Source: Lutibacter sp. HS1-25 (GTDB lineage: Bacteria > Bacteroidota > Bacteroidia > Flavobacteriales > Flavobacteriaceae). From it: DNA of 64,000 bases. The notes beneath the pieces were generated by a model, which was given only the letters and a program-made list of their open reading frames with translations, made no database searches and was not told the origin of the DNA. The stretch is taken from assembly GCF_004121075.1 (NCBI RefSeq), contig NZ_RHLN01000010.1:31150-95149 (forward strand), given 5' to 3'. Shown in pieces: positions 1 through 9,997 of the stretch. Each line of letters begins with the position of its first letter. Positions within the stretch are counted from its first letter, which is position 1. Position numbers and translations under genes: made by a program.

Positions 1-1
1 T

Positions 2-988
2 AAAGCACGTTTAGCCTTATTTGCTGCAAGTCCATCATTTTTAAATGATCAAGGTTATTACAATATGGCTGCTGCAGATGCAAGTGAATTATTAAATACT
101 ATTGGAGGTGTTTCTGGTCTTGCTAGTAATGGACTTGATTATTACAAAAAATACGACGAAAATAATGATGTTGAAATGATTTGGAGAGGTACTATAGGTG
201 GTATAAGTTCAGGAATAGAGAGTCGTATGTTTCCGCCTTCTGTTAATGGATCCGGTGAAATTAATCCAACACAAAATTTTGTGGATGCATTCCCTATGAA
301 AAATGGATTCCCAGCAACAGTAGCTAATGGTTACGATCCTCAAAATCCTTATGCTAATAGAGATCCAAGGTTGGCTGAGTTTGTAGTGTTTAATGGAAGT
401 TCTTTTGGAGGTGGAACAATTAACACAGGTGTTGGAGGTAAAATTGACAGGTTAGATTCTATCCCTGAATTTTCAACCAAAACAGGTTATTACCTTAAAA
501 AGTTATTACGTCCTGATGTAAGATTGAATAATGATGGTTCTACAGTTGGTCAAAGACACTACGATGTTTATTTTAGATATACAGAATTATTTTTGATATT
601 TGCTGAAGCAGCTAATGAAATTGGTGGTCCAGACAATATCATAAATGGAATGAGTGCTCGTGATGTTATTGCAGCAATACGTAAAAGAGCTGGAATAACA
701 CAGCCTGATGCTTATTTAGCATCTATTAACTCTAAAGAAGCTATGCGTCAACTTATTAGAAATGAACGTCGTTTAGAATTGAGTTTTGAAGGTCATAGAT
801 TTTGGGATCTTAGAAGATGGGGATTGTCTTTAAATGAAACTGCAAAAGGTTACTTTTACGATGGTAATAACTATGTAGAACTACCTTCTGTTGAAGCAAG
901 AAATTATCAAGCATTTGCTACCTATATGCCAATACCTAATGATGAAGTTTTGAAGTTTCCTGAGATAGAACAAAATTCAGGATGGTAA
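2..988 (+). CDS. SusD-family outer-membrane glycan-binding protein, C-terminal part (5' truncated by window edge)
   Basis: The reading frame is open from the first bases of the window, so the gene begins upstream and about 329 C-terminal residues are visible. The C-terminal part has the usual SusD features: a TPR-like segment reading YFRYTELFLIFAEAANEIGG, then IRKRAGI, RNERRLELSFEGHRFWDLRRWG and a terminal MPIPNDEV-type segment. SusD proteins are surface lipoproteins that sit as a lid on a SusC TonB-dependent transporter and bind the glycan. The partner SusC is presumably just upstream of the window. It is followed after 45 bases by a DUF1735-type lipoprotein, then a terminator, so this is the tail of an operon separate from the SusC/SusD pair at 2942-7579. 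Family assignment is firm; the ligand is inferred from the locus. Confidence 0.93.
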   Translation, partial: KARLALFAASPSFLNDQGYYNMAAADASELLNTIGGVSGLASNGLDYYKKYDENNDVEMIWRGTIGGISSGIESRMFPPSVNGSGEINPTQNFVDAFPMKNGFPATVANGYDPQNPYANRDPRLAEFVVFNGSSFGGGTINTGVGGKIDRLDSIPEFSTKTGYYLKKLLRPDVRLNNDGSTVGQRHYDVYFRYTELFLIFAEAANEIGGPDNIINGMSARDVIAAIRKRAGITQPDAYLASINSKEAMRQLIRNERRLELSFEGHRFWDLRRWGLSLNETAKGYFYDGNNYVELPSVEARNYQAFATYMPIPNDEVLKFPEIEQNSGW

Positions 989-1033
989 AAGCATAATTTT
1001 AAAGATATTTAAAGAAATTAAAAGAAATTTAAC

Positions 1034-2083
1034 ATGAAAATAAAATTAATTGTAATAATAGCCTTAGTCTTTAGTCTAATGGCTTGTGAAAATCAAGAAA
1101 TTGAACAGGAAAATTTTGGTTCAACTTCTGTCTTTTTCCCTTATCAAAGACCTGCTAGAACTTTAGTTTTAGGTAAATATGATTTGGGTTTTAATGATAA
1201 TGACAACAACGGCCGTTTTGAAATAGGTGTTGTAATGTCTGGAGTTTTTGAAAATAATAAAGACCGAAAAGTGTTTTTTGAAGTTGCTCCAGATTTAATA
1301 GATGCAAATATTTTAGGTGTAGATTCTGTAAATGTACAAATTTTACCTGCCTCTTATTATACTATTGAACAACAAAGCCCTGTTACAATTCCGGCAGGAT
1401 CTATAAATGGTCGTATTCCTATTCAACTTAACGATGCTTTTTTTGATGATCCACTTTCTTTTGCTGAAAAAAACAAAACACATTATGTAATTCCTTTAAG
1501 AATTACTATGATTGAGGCTTTAGATTCTTTATTAACGGGAGTGCCTATTATAGATAATGCACATAAAATAGTAGATGCCGATTGGAGTACTTTACCTAAA
1601 GATTATACGCTTTTTGGTATTAAATTTATGAACAAGTATCAAGGTAAATATTTACGTCGTGGTGAAGATGTTATGACAAATGCTTTGGGAGAAGTAACTA
1701 CTTCAACATATAGATCAGAATTTGTTGAAAAAGATGAAGTAATTGATTTATTAACGAGTGGTAGATTAAAAGTTGGATATGTTAATCGTGTAAGAAGAGG
1801 GGATCTTGATAGTCCTGGAGATGTGAATATTGAATTGTCTTTTAATACTAATGAGACATGTGCAATCTCTGGTCAAGGAGACGATCCTTACAATGTATCT
1901 GGTTCAGGAACATTTGTTGAAAATGGTGATGAATGGGGTGGTGAAAAGCGGGATGTGATATATTTAGATTATGAATATACAGATGCAGTTAATAACGAAA
2001 CGCATAAGGTAAAAGACACTTTAGTGATTAGAAACAGAGACGTTATATTTGAAGAATTCGCAATTGAATTAATAGAAAAATAA
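1034..2083 (+). CDS. DUF1735/DUF4361-type surface lipoprotein (SusE-position glycan-binding protein)
   Basis: A 349-residue protein with a lipoprotein signal peptide (SLMAC, lipidated Cys18). Residues of about 30-180 look like the DUF1735 (BT_3987-like) Ig-type domain with the typical FEV/VNVQILPASYYTIE pattern; the C-terminal half resembles DUF4361, ending in a beta-rich segment. Such proteins follow SusD in many Bacteroidota PULs and act as surface glycan-binding proteins. It lies 45 bases downstream of the SusD tail and just before a clear terminator, so it closes that operon. The role in binding is inferred from position and family; no ligand can be read from the sequence. Confidence 0.75.
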   Translation: MKIKLIVIIALVFSLMACENQEIEQENFGSTSVFFPYQRPARTLVLGKYDLGFNDNDNNGRFEIGVVMSGVFENNKDRKVFFEVAPDLIDANILGVDSVNVQILPASYYTIEQQSPVTIPAGSINGRIPIQLNDAFFDDPLSFAEKNKTHYVIPLRITMIEALDSLLTGVPIIDNAHKIVDADWSTLPKDYTLFGIKFMNKYQGKYLRRGEDVMTNALGEVTTSTYRSEFVEKDEVIDLLTSGRLKVGYVNRVRRGDLDSPGDVNIELSFNTNETCAISGQGDDPYNVSGSGTFVENGDEWGGEKRDVIYLDYEYTDAVNNETHKVKDTLVIRNRDVIFEEFAIELIEK

Positions 2084-2125
2084 TTTTACTGATATCACAG
2101 TAGTATCACATAATTAGGTTTTAAA

Positions 2126-2158
2126 AATAGCGAAGCATATGCCTTCGCTATTTTTTTT
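2126..2158 (+). terminator. Rho-independent terminator after the first SusD operon
   Basis: A perfect 10-base inverted repeat (AATAGCGAAG / CTTCGCTATT) with a 7-base loop is followed by eight T residues. It lies 43 bases after the stop of the DUF1735-type lipoprotein gene and separates that operon from the next SusC/SusD unit. Confidence 0.9.
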
Positions 2159-2871
2159 ATACAATATTTTTTTTCATCTTAATCAAAATAATGCTTGGTA
2201 AGACTTAATTTAAATACTTAGGATAACTTCAAATAATGGCTGTTTTTGATGCTGTCTAACCTACATATAAAGTATTATCAATGTTGTTTCAAACAATTAA
2301 AGGTGTTATTGTTGAGGCAACCAATGTAAATATCACGTCAACAGTAGATTTAGCACTAAATAATATTAAATTAACAGCATTAATTCGGCAGTAAATGATC
2401 TAAAAAATCATTTTTTTTTCTAATTTACTGTTATAATGGATTAAAATAATTACTTAATTGCAATTGTTTTAATCCATTTTTTTTTGAATATAAGAAAGAA
2501 TTCTTGTGTAGAAGGAGTAATGTATTTTGACGATTTTTTAGCAATTTAAATAGTGGTTTAATTAGTCTTTTTTTGATCATTAAAAGAGAATTCACTCCTA
2601 GTTTAAAAAACGAAAATATTAAATTCTAAATTATTGTTTAATAATATTATATTCAGTTGGTTATGTAATGTCTTGTTAAAAGAAGTGATATTTGTAGTTT
2701 ATTAAATTTCAGGATGCTGAAATTGTGTAAAATTATTTGTTTAACTTGTTTTGTAAGTTTAAAATTTATCACTTTTTGTCTTAATAAATATGTGCTAAAT
2801 TACCATTTCTCATGAAGTGTTTTCTTTATTTTTATTCTTGTTGTATTTGTTATATTCTCAATATTTGCAGG
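2159..2871 (+). other. AT-rich intergenic region without a supportable gene
   Basis: More than 700 bases lie between the terminator and the regulatory motif of the SusC operon. The only in-frame stretch noticed is a 37-codon frame from 2281 to 2394, with no recognisable family and no clear ribosome binding site. It could be debris of a lost gene. No tRNA, repeat array or small-RNA signature is evident by eye. Confidence 0.5.
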
Positions 2872-2912
2872 ATAGTGCAGGGTAGTTTTCAAAATATTAA
2901 TATATAGTTTAA
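2872..2912 (+). promoter_or_regulatory. PUL motif site 1 with -7-like box, upstream of susC
   Basis: The 14-mer at 2872-2885 reads ATAGTGCAGGGTAG, a variant of the shared ATAGTACAGGATAS motif. A degenerate TAnnTTTG-type box (TAGTTTAA, 2905-2912) starts after 19 bases. The motif ends 56 bases before the SusC start codon. It is the weakest but one of eight equivalent sites in the window. Confidence 0.6.
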
Positions 2913-2941
2913 CAATATATTAACTAATAAACTATTTTACT

Positions 2942-5900
2942 ATGAATTTAAAACCAACATTAAGTGTTTTTCTAAGTTTTAGAAAAACTTGGATGTGTGT
3001 TATTTTGATCTTGTCTTTTGTGGCAATATCAAATGCTCAAACTGTTTCGGGAACAGTAACGGCAGATGGTCAACCCCTTTCTGGAGCAACAGTTCTTATT
3101 AAGGGAACCTCAAATGGTACAACTACCGATTTTGACGGTAATTTTACAATTGGAGCAAATGCTCAAAGTACGCTTGTTGTATCATACATTGGGTATGGTA
3201 CAAAACAAATTTTGGTAGGCAATCAAACAAAATTTGAGATTGTGCTAGCAACAGACAATACTTTAGATGAAGTTGTTGTTATAGGGTATGGTACGCAACG
3301 TAAATCAGATTTAACAGGATCTGTTTCTTCTGTAAGTTCTGAAGATATAACAGCAGCACCTAATTCTAGGGTAGATCAAGCCTTGCAGGGTAGGGCAGCT
3401 GGTGTGCAGGTAACGCAAGTTAGTGGTGCGCCTGGTGCTGGTACAGTAATTAGGGTAAGAGGTGGAAATTCTATTACAGGTAGTAATGAACCACTTTGGG
3501 TTATTGATGGTATTGTTGTTGGTACTAATTTTAACTTAAACAACATCAACTCTAGTGATATTAAGTCTATAGAAATTTTAAAAGATGCATCGTCTATCGC
3601 TATTTATGGTTCAAGAGGTGCTAATGGTGTAGTTTTGGTTACTACCAAAAATGGTGCGCGTGTAGGTGGTGGAAAACCTGAGATAAGCGTTAATCTTTAT
3701 GCAAGTACGCAACTTGTGCCAAAACAACCAGAAATGCTTTCTCAAGCTGAACAAATTGATTTTACAAACGAAAGTGCAAGATTTAGAGGTGCTGCAGAGC
3801 CATTTCCTGATGATCCATCTACTTATCCAGACAATGATTGGTATGATTTGTTAATGGATCCGGCTGCAATTTACAATGCAGATATATCTGTTGCTGGGTC
3901 ATCAGACAATGTTAATTATTACAACTCTTTAAACTATTTTAAACAAGATGGTATTATCATTAGCTCTGGTATTGAAAAATATATTTTTAGATCTAACTTA
4001 GATTTAAAGTTAAGTGAAAAAGTAAAAGCAGGGTTTAGAATAAATTATTCTAGAATAGAACAAGATAACGGAGTTGTTGGTTTTGGTAATATCTTTTCTA
4101 CACTACCTACACAACCTATCTATAATGAAGATGGTACATTTAATGGTTTTGATGATGTTGTTGGAGCTCCTTGGTCAAATCCTATAGCAAATGCACAGTT
4201 AAATACCAATGAGACATTTACCAATAATTTTCTTGGAACTTTGTATTTAGAATACAGTCCTATTGAAAATTTAATAATTAAAACAACTTTTAGTCCTGAA
4301 TTTAACAATACAAAACAAAATAGATTTACGTCTAGCCAAAGTCCGGATTTGTTAGTGGTAGATGATTTAGGTCGTGCAAGTGTAAGAACATTGGCAAGTA
4401 CAGGTTGGAACAATGAAAATACAGTACAATATCAATTTGAAATTAATAAAGATCATAATTTTACAGCACTTGCTGGTGCTTCATTTCAAAAAGTATATAC
4501 TGAAATTGCTGAATCAGAAGCGTTTGGTATTACCAGTGACGCTACAGGTTTTAATAATTTAGGTTTTTCAGATCCAACTAGATCAGTGGTTAGTAGCGAT
4601 TATAGCGGATTTCAAATTGCATCGTTTTTTGGAAGAATAAATTATACCTATAAAGACAAATACCTTTTAACTTTAGTAGGTAGATCAGATGGTAGTTCTG
4701 TTTTTGCACCAGGAAATAAATATGAGTTTTATCCTTCAATAGCTGGAGCTTGGAAAATTACAGAAGAATCATTTATGCAAAATCAAAGCACTTTTAAAGA
4801 TTTAAAATTAAGAGCTAGTTATGGTAAATCTGGAAATCAGGCAATAGATCCTTATAGAACTTTAGGTATTTTAACTGAAGCAAACACATCTCTTAATGGC
4901 TTGGAAGTGCCAGGTTTAACCCTAGGAAGACCAGCAAATCCAAATTTGAAATGGGAAACTACCAATTCATTCGATTTAGCATTAGAAGCATCAATGTTTA
5001 ATGGTAGACTTTTTGCCGAAATAAACTATTACTATAAAAAAACAAATGATTTGTTGTTAGATGTTACTATTCCAAGACAAACAGGTTTTACAAGTCAATT
5101 ACAAAATGTTGGATCTTTAGAAAATAAAGGATGGGAATTTCTTGTAAATTCAACCAATATTACCAATGAAAATTTCAATTGGAAAACAACATTAACCTTA
5201 TCTGCTAATAAAAATAAAATTTTAGATCTTGGTGGTGTAGATTTTATTGATGTTACTGTTGATGAAATTTTAGGTTCTGGAAATACACGTCTAATTGTAG
5301 GTGAGTCTGTCCCTGTATTTACAGGTGTTAGATTTTTAGGTACTTGGAAAAGTCAAGAAGAAATTGATGCTTCAGGTTTAACTTCACCTCAAGTTGTTGG
5401 TGGAGCAAGATTTGAAGATTTAAATGAAGACGGTATTATTTCAACCGAAGACAATGTGGTATTAGGTGATCCAACACCAGATTTAATATTTGGAATGGAA
5501 AATTCGTTCTCATATAAAAATTGGGATTTTTCATTTTACTTTCAAGGAACTGTTGGAAATGAAGTGTTTAACTTAAGAATGCGTAACCATTATTTTAACC
5601 GTGGTGAAACTACAAAATTTGCAGATTTAGCAGATCGTTGGACTCCAGAAAATCCTACATCTAATATTCCAAGAGCAGGAGGAGATTCAGTAACAAATAC
5701 TCCTAGTAACTCTGAGTATGTTGAGGATGGTTCACATTTACGTCTTAAAACTGCGAGATTGGCATATAATTTTCCTGTTGAAAAATACGGATGGAATGGT
5801 GTAAAAAATGCAACGCTATATTTTTCAGGGTCTAACTTATTGTTGTTTTCTAAATTCAGATTAATAGATCCAGAAACAAGTAAATTTGGGAGAAGTGGCT

Positions 5901-5983
5901 TAGGTAATATCGCACAAGGTTATTCAGATGGAGAGTATCCAACTCCAAGAATTTTAACACTTGGTCTAAACATAACTTTTTAA
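2942..5983 (+). CDS. SusC/RagA-family TonB-dependent outer-membrane oligosaccharide transporter
   Basis: A 1013-residue protein with a signal peptide of about 33 residues (ending SNAQ). It continues with a carboxypeptidase-regulatory-like beta-sandwich (about 35-115, GTVTADGQPLSGATVLIKG), a TonB-interaction segment (EVVVIGYGTQ), a plug domain with SIEILKDASSIAIYG and GSRGANGVVLVTTK, and a beta-barrel that ends on the typical C-terminal aromatic (LGLNITF). Length is normal for SusC. There is no N-terminal STN domain, so it is unlikely to signal through an anti-sigma factor. It forms a pair with the SusD gene 12 bases downstream and has motif site 1 upstream. Expected job: TonB-driven import of lyase- and hydrolase-released oligosaccharides across the outer membrane. 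Family call is secure; the ulvan-type substrate is inferred from the locus. Confidence 0.97.
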   Translation: MNLKPTLSVFLSFRKTWMCVILILSFVAISNAQTVSGTVTADGQPLSGATVLIKGTSNGTTTDFDGNFTIGANAQSTLVVSYIGYGTKQILVGNQTKFEIVLATDNTLDEVVVIGYGTQRKSDLTGSVSSVSSEDITAAPNSRVDQALQGRAAGVQVTQVSGAPGAGTVIRVRGGNSITGSNEPLWVIDGIVVGTNFNLNNINSSDIKSIEILKDASSIAIYGSRGANGVVLVTTKNGARVGGGKPEISVNLYASTQLVPKQPEMLSQAEQIDFTNESARFRGAAEPFPDDPSTYPDNDWYDLLMDPAAIYNADISVAGSSDNVNYYNSLNYFKQDGIIISSGIEKYIFRSNLDLKLSEKVKAGFRINYSRIEQDNGVVGFGNIFSTLPTQPIYNEDGTFNGFDDVVGAPWSNPIANAQLNTNETFTNNFLGTLYLEYSPIENLIIKTTFSPEFNNTKQNRFTSSQSPDLLVVDDLGRASVRTLASTGWNNENTVQYQFEINKDHNFTALAGASFQKVYTEIAESEAFGITSDATGFNNLGFSDPTRSVVSSDYSGFQIASFFGRINYTYKDKYLLTLVGRSDGSSVFAPGNKYEFYPSIAGAWKITEESFMQNQSTFKDLKLRASYGKSGNQAIDPYRTLGILTEANTSLNGLEVPGLTLGRPANPNLKWETTNSFDLALEASMFNGRLFAEINYYYKKTNDLLLDVTIPRQTGFTSQLQNVGSLENKGWEFLVNSTNITNENFNWKTTLTLSANKNKILDLGGVDFIDVTVDEILGSGNTRLIVGESVPVFTGVRFLGTWKSQEEIDASGLTSPQVVGGARFEDLNEDGIISTEDNVVLGDPTPDLIFGMENSFSYKNWDFSFYFQGTVGNEVFNLRMRNHYFNRGETTKFADLADRWTPENPTSNIPRAGGDSVTNTPSNSEYVEDGSHLRLKTARLAYNFPVEKYGWNGVKNATLYFSGSNLLLFSKFRLIDPETSKFGRSGLGNIAQGYSDGEYPTPRILTLGLNITF

Positions 5984-5995
5984 AAAAACACATAC

Positions 5996-7579
5996 ATGAA
6001 AACAAAAAATATATTTTTATACGTTTTAATAATTTTCTCATTTTTTAGTTGTGAGAATTTTTTAGAAGAAGATCCAAGAGCGCTTATTGCTCCAGAAACC
6101 TTTTATGCTTCAGAAAATGATGCAAGGCAGGCTATGAATGGTGTGTATGCCATTTTAAAAAATAATTCTATTTATGGACAAGTTGGACTTGATCATTTTT
6201 ATGACAATGGGGCCGATATTATTGAGCCAAACAGATCTGCAAATTTTGTTGAACCTATTGGTAATTATTCAATGAACGAAGCTTTAGCAGATGTTTCTAT
6301 CCAGAGAATGAGTGTTTCAGATACTTGGAAAGACCTTTATAGAGTTATATACAATGTTAATATAATTATTGAAAGAGTAACAGGTAACGATGCAATAACC
6401 GAAGATGCTCAAACAGATATTATTGCCGATGCATTATTTGTACGTGGCTTGTGTTATTGGCATATTACCAACCTTTGGGGTGATGCACCTTACTATACTG
6501 ATGCACTTACTATTGATGAGATTAAAACTTTAGGTAGAACAGATAAAGAAACTATCATAAGCGGTATTTTAGCAGATTTAAAATTTGCTGAAGATAATTT
6601 ACAAAATTCTTATACTGGCAATGATAGTGGTAGAGCTTCAAAATGGGCAGCAGCTATAATTACTGCAAAAATTTATATGCAGCAAAAAGAATGGGGACTA
6701 GGCTTAAATAAATGTAAAGATATTATGACTTTATCTGGTCTTCAAATATTGCCAACTTATGCTGAAGTTTTTGATCCTTTAAATGAGTATAATGCAGAAA
6801 TTATTTGGTCTTTAGATTTTGCTAAAGATATTAGAAGTCAGTTTGAAGAAGGTACAGTAAAGGCAGATGGTACATTGGCTAGTGCTTTTGGTAATGGTAA
6901 CTGGAGACCTAGTATGTTTAACCCTCGTTTAAGAGACGAACCTAAAAAATCTTCAGAAAGAGCTGCTTTAAGTGCTGCTTTAACTGCCAGAGGAGAATCT
7001 TTTAATGGCACAGGACTACAAGTTGCTTCAAAAGATTTTGCCGAAAAATTCCCTTTAAATGATTTAAGAAGACCATTAAATGTTTTAGATAATTATTTAG
7101 GTTTTGAGCTAAACTACCCTTACATGCCTAAATTTATGAATTTAGCAATTGATACTTCGCCACGTTTTAACCACTCTGATAATAGAATGGTGTTTCGTTT
7201 AGCAGATGTCTATTTAATGGCTGCTGAATGTGAAAATGAGTTAAATGGTCCAGCCAATGCATATCAGTATATTGAGCCAATAAGAAAACGTGCTTATGCA
7301 ACTGAAGCTGAATGGAAATTGTCAGGTCTTACGCAACAACAATTTAGAGAAGCTATTTACGATGAGCGTAAATGGGAATTAGCAGGGGAAGCTCTAAGAA
7401 GATATGATTTAATTAGATGGGGAATTTTGTTAGATGTAGTTCAAAATTTAGAATATCGTTTTTGGACACCTAATACAAATATAAAACCATACCATGTTTT
7501 ATTGCCAATTCCTTTACAAGAACTGGAATTAAACCCTAATTTGTTAGCGTCAGATCCTACAAATAACGGATATAGATAA
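5996..7579 (+). CDS. SusD-family glycan-binding surface lipoprotein
   Basis: A 527-residue protein with a lipoprotein signal (FFSC, Cys19) followed by ENFLEEDPRALI, the classic SusD mature N-terminus. Internal motifs include LFVRGLCYWHITNLWGDAPYYT, RLADVYLMAAECENELNG, IRKRAY and the C-terminal YDERKWELAGEALRRYDLIRWG. Length matches the family. It is 12 bases after SusC and is followed by a terminator, so the pair forms a two-gene unit. It acts at the cell surface as the substrate-binding lid of the SusC pore. It differs clearly from the truncated SusD at the left edge, so the locus holds two SusD types. Confidence 0.97.
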   Translation: MKTKNIFLYVLIIFSFFSCENFLEEDPRALIAPETFYASENDARQAMNGVYAILKNNSIYGQVGLDHFYDNGADIIEPNRSANFVEPIGNYSMNEALADVSIQRMSVSDTWKDLYRVIYNVNIIIERVTGNDAITEDAQTDIIADALFVRGLCYWHITNLWGDAPYYTDALTIDEIKTLGRTDKETIISGILADLKFAEDNLQNSYTGNDSGRASKWAAAIITAKIYMQQKEWGLGLNKCKDIMTLSGLQILPTYAEVFDPLNEYNAEIIWSLDFAKDIRSQFEEGTVKADGTLASAFGNGNWRPSMFNPRLRDEPKKSSERAALSAALTARGESFNGTGLQVASKDFAEKFPLNDLRRPLNVLDNYLGFELNYPYMPKFMNLAIDTSPRFNHSDNRMVFRLADVYLMAAECENELNGPANAYQYIEPIRKRAYATEAEWKLSGLTQQQFREAIYDERKWELAGEALRRYDLIRWGILLDVVQNLEYRFWTPNTNIKPYHVLLPIPLQELELNPNLLASDPTNNGYR

Positions 7580-7609
7580 TTTTTTGAGTTAATTATTTTA
7601 AGTTTGAAA

Positions 7610-7643
7610 AAGGTCGGAATAATTTTATTTCGGCCTTTTTTTT
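7610..7643 (+). terminator. Terminator after the SusC/SusD unit
   Basis: An 11-base stem (AAGGTCGGAAT at 7610-7620 with ATTTCGGCCTT at 7627-7637, including two G-T pairs) with a 6-base loop leads into a run of T residues. It lies 30 bases after the SusD stop and before motif site 2. Confidence 0.82.
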
Positions 7644-7681
7644 ATGAAAACCCTTTTTTAAATATTCAATAATATGGCAGA

Positions 7682-7722
7682 ACAGTGCAGGATACATATT
7701 GGTTTTATAATGTTTAATTTGC
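7682..7722 (+). promoter_or_regulatory. PUL motif site 2 with -7 box, upstream of the GH3 gene
   Basis: The 14-mer ACAGTGCAGGATAC (7682-7695) is followed after 19 bases by TAATTTGC (7715-7722), which fits the Bacteroidota -7 consensus TAnnTTTG loosely. It is 99 bases upstream of the GH3 start codon and downstream of a terminator, so it should start an independent transcript. Confidence 0.7.
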
Positions 7723-7794
7723 ACATCAATTGTATTAAAATAACTGCAATAAAATTTTAACTAGTTAGTAATAAATCAAATAATAAATCAAACA

Positions 7795-9951
7795 ATGAAG
7801 AAATTAATAATAGCGTGTTTTGTAATAACAACATTTATAAGTTGTGATTCTAAAAAAACTACAACAAGTCAAATGAGTCAGGAAGACTTGGAGATTGCAA
7901 AAAAAGTAGAAAATTTGATAAGTCAAATGACTTTAGATGAAAAGATTGCAGAATTAACACAAGATGCCCCAGCCAATGATAGGTTAGGTATTCCTTTTAT
8001 GAAATTTGGAGAAGGTCTTCATGGTTTATGGTACGATGGAGTTACTGTATATCCTCAAGCTATTGCTTGTGGTTCTACTTGGGATCCAGAATTAATCAAA
8101 AAAATGGCAGAACAAACAGCTTTGGAAGCACGTGCATTAAATATTACACATTGTTATTCTCCTAATTTAGATGTTATTTCTGGTGATCCTAGATATGGAA
8201 GAGTTGAAGAGTCTTATGGTGAAGATCCTTATTTGGTATCACGTATGGGGGTCGCTTTTATTCAAGGAATGCAAGGTATGGGAGACGAACGATTGGATGA
8301 AAATCACATTATAACTACTGCAAAGCATTTTATAGGATACCCAGAAAATAGAAGAGGTATCAATGGTGGTTTTAGCGATATGTCTGAACGTCGTTTAAGA
8401 GAAATATATTTACCGCCATTTGAAGCTGCAGTAAAAGAAGCCAAAGTAGCATGTATTATGCCAGGACATCAAGATTTTAACGGTGTGCCTTGCCATATGA
8501 ATAATTGGTTGCTAAATGATGTTTTAAGAGGAGAGTTGGGTTTTGATGGTTTTTTAGTTTCAGATAATAATGATGTTGGTAGATTGCAAACAATGCATTT
8601 TATACCAGAAACAAGAACAGAAGCAGCTATTTTAGGTTTAAAAGCAGGTGTTGATATGGATTTGGTTCTTGGAAAACATTTACCACTTTATACGTATCAT
8701 TCAACAATATTAAAAGATACTTTAGAAAAAAATCCTGATCTTGTTAAGTATGTAGATCAATCTGCAGCTAGAATTTTAACTGCAAAATACAAATTAGGTT
8801 TGTTTGGTTCAAAATTAAAAGAAGCTAAAACAGATACGGTAGTTAGTACAAAAGAGCACCAAGAGTACGCTTATGAAATGGCTAAAAAAGCCATCGTTTT
8901 ATTAAAAAATGACAATAACTTATTGCCTCTTAATCTAGATAAAATTAAATCATTGGCAGTTATTGGTCCAAATGCTCATGAAGAAAGACCTGCAAAAGGA
9001 ACTTATTCTTTATTGGGTGGTTATTCAGGGTTACCTCCTTATTATGTATCTGTATTAGATGGTTTAAAAAATAAGGTAGAAGGAAAAATTAAAATCAATT
9101 ATGCGCAAGGATGTCAATTAATGAATAATTCAAAAGAAGGTTTTTCTGATGCTGTTGCAGCGGCAAAAAAATCTGATGCTGTTGTTTTAGTTGTTGGAGG
9201 TTCACGTAGAACTGGTGGAGAAGGTGTTGATCGTGATGATCTTGATTTATATGGAGTTCAAAATGAATTGGTTGAAGCGATAAATAAAACAGGAAAACCT
9301 GTAATTGTTGTATTGATTAATGGTCGTCCGTTGTCTATAAATTACATTGCTCAAAATATTCCTTCAATACTAGAAACTTGGTATTTAGGTATGCGTTCTG
9401 GAGATGCTATTGCCGATGCTATTTTTGGTGATGTAAATCCTGGAGGAAAACTAACAGTATCTTTTCCAAGATCTGTAGGGCAAATTCCTGTAACCTATTT
9501 AGAACGTCCAGATTTTATTGGAACAGGTAAAGGTCAATATGGATTTTCAGATAAATCACCATTGTTTCCTTTTGGTTATGGATTGAGTTATACAACATTT
9601 GAATACGGTTCACCAAAATTAGAAAGTGCAACTATAAATGTTGATGGTACAACTTCTATATCTGTTGACGTTACCAATACTGGTAATTTTATTGGTGATG
9701 AAGTGGTGCAAATGTATGTTCGTGACGATTATGCTTCTGTTGGTCGTTACCTTAAAATGTTAAAAGGATTTGAGCGTATTACATTAAAACCAGGTGGAAC
9801 AAAAACAGTAACTTTTAATTTAGGTTTTAACGAACTAAATGTTTTAAATCAAGATATGAAAAAGGTTGTTGAGCCAGGTACATTTACAATATCTGTAGGA
9901 ACTTCTTCTTTAGAAAAAGATTTACATACGGCAATTCTTACAGTTAAGTAA
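7795..9951 (+). CDS. GH3 family beta-glycosidase, lipoprotein (candidate beta-xylosidase)
   Basis: A 718-residue lipoprotein (FISC, Cys17). The N-terminal (beta/alpha)8 domain carries RLGIPFMKFGEGLHG, the KHFIGYPENRRG segment, PGHQDFNGVP and the nucleophile motif GFLVSDNND with predicted nucleophile Asp257. The second alpha/beta domain (about 370-590) includes VVGGSRRTGGEG, and a fibronectin-type III-like domain (about 610-718, YVRDDYASVGRYLKMLKGF) closes the protein. Length is typical of GH3 beta-glucosidases and beta-xylosidases. In ulvan loci GH3 enzymes remove xylose, so beta-xylosidase is the likelier activity, but sequence alone cannot exclude glucosidase. It is co-directional with the sulfatase 46 bases downstream and preceded by motif site 2. 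Lipidation suggests periplasmic or surface anchoring. Confidence 0.92.
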   Translation: MKKLIIACFVITTFISCDSKKTTTSQMSQEDLEIAKKVENLISQMTLDEKIAELTQDAPANDRLGIPFMKFGEGLHGLWYDGVTVYPQAIACGSTWDPELIKKMAEQTALEARALNITHCYSPNLDVISGDPRYGRVEESYGEDPYLVSRMGVAFIQGMQGMGDERLDENHIITTAKHFIGYPENRRGINGGFSDMSERRLREIYLPPFEAAVKEAKVACIMPGHQDFNGVPCHMNNWLLNDVLRGELGFDGFLVSDNNDVGRLQTMHFIPETRTEAAILGLKAGVDMDLVLGKHLPLYTYHSTILKDTLEKNPDLVKYVDQSAARILTAKYKLGLFGSKLKEAKTDTVVSTKEHQEYAYEMAKKAIVLLKNDNNLLPLNLDKIKSLAVIGPNAHEERPAKGTYSLLGGYSGLPPYYVSVLDGLKNKVEGKIKINYAQGCQLMNNSKEGFSDAVAAAKKSDAVVLVVGGSRRTGGEGVDRDDLDLYGVQNELVEAINKTGKPVIVVLINGRPLSINYIAQNIPSILETWYLGMRSGDAIADAIFGDVNPGGKLTVSFPRSVGQIPVTYLERPDFIGTGKGQYGFSDKSPLFPFGYGLSYTTFEYGSPKLESATINVDGTTSISVDVTNTGNFIGDEVVQMYVRDDYASVGRYLKMLKGFERITLKPGGTKTVTFNLGFNELNVLNQDMKKVVEPGTFTISVGTSSLEKDLHTAILTVK

Positions 9952-9997
9952 TTACCAACAATTTTAAATTATAATTTAATAAGCTCCCATATCTAAC

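Noticed and set aside
2281..2394. A 37-codon open frame in the gap before SusC
   Set aside because: Short, AT-rich, no recognisable family or ribosome binding site; possibly debris, not supported as a gene.
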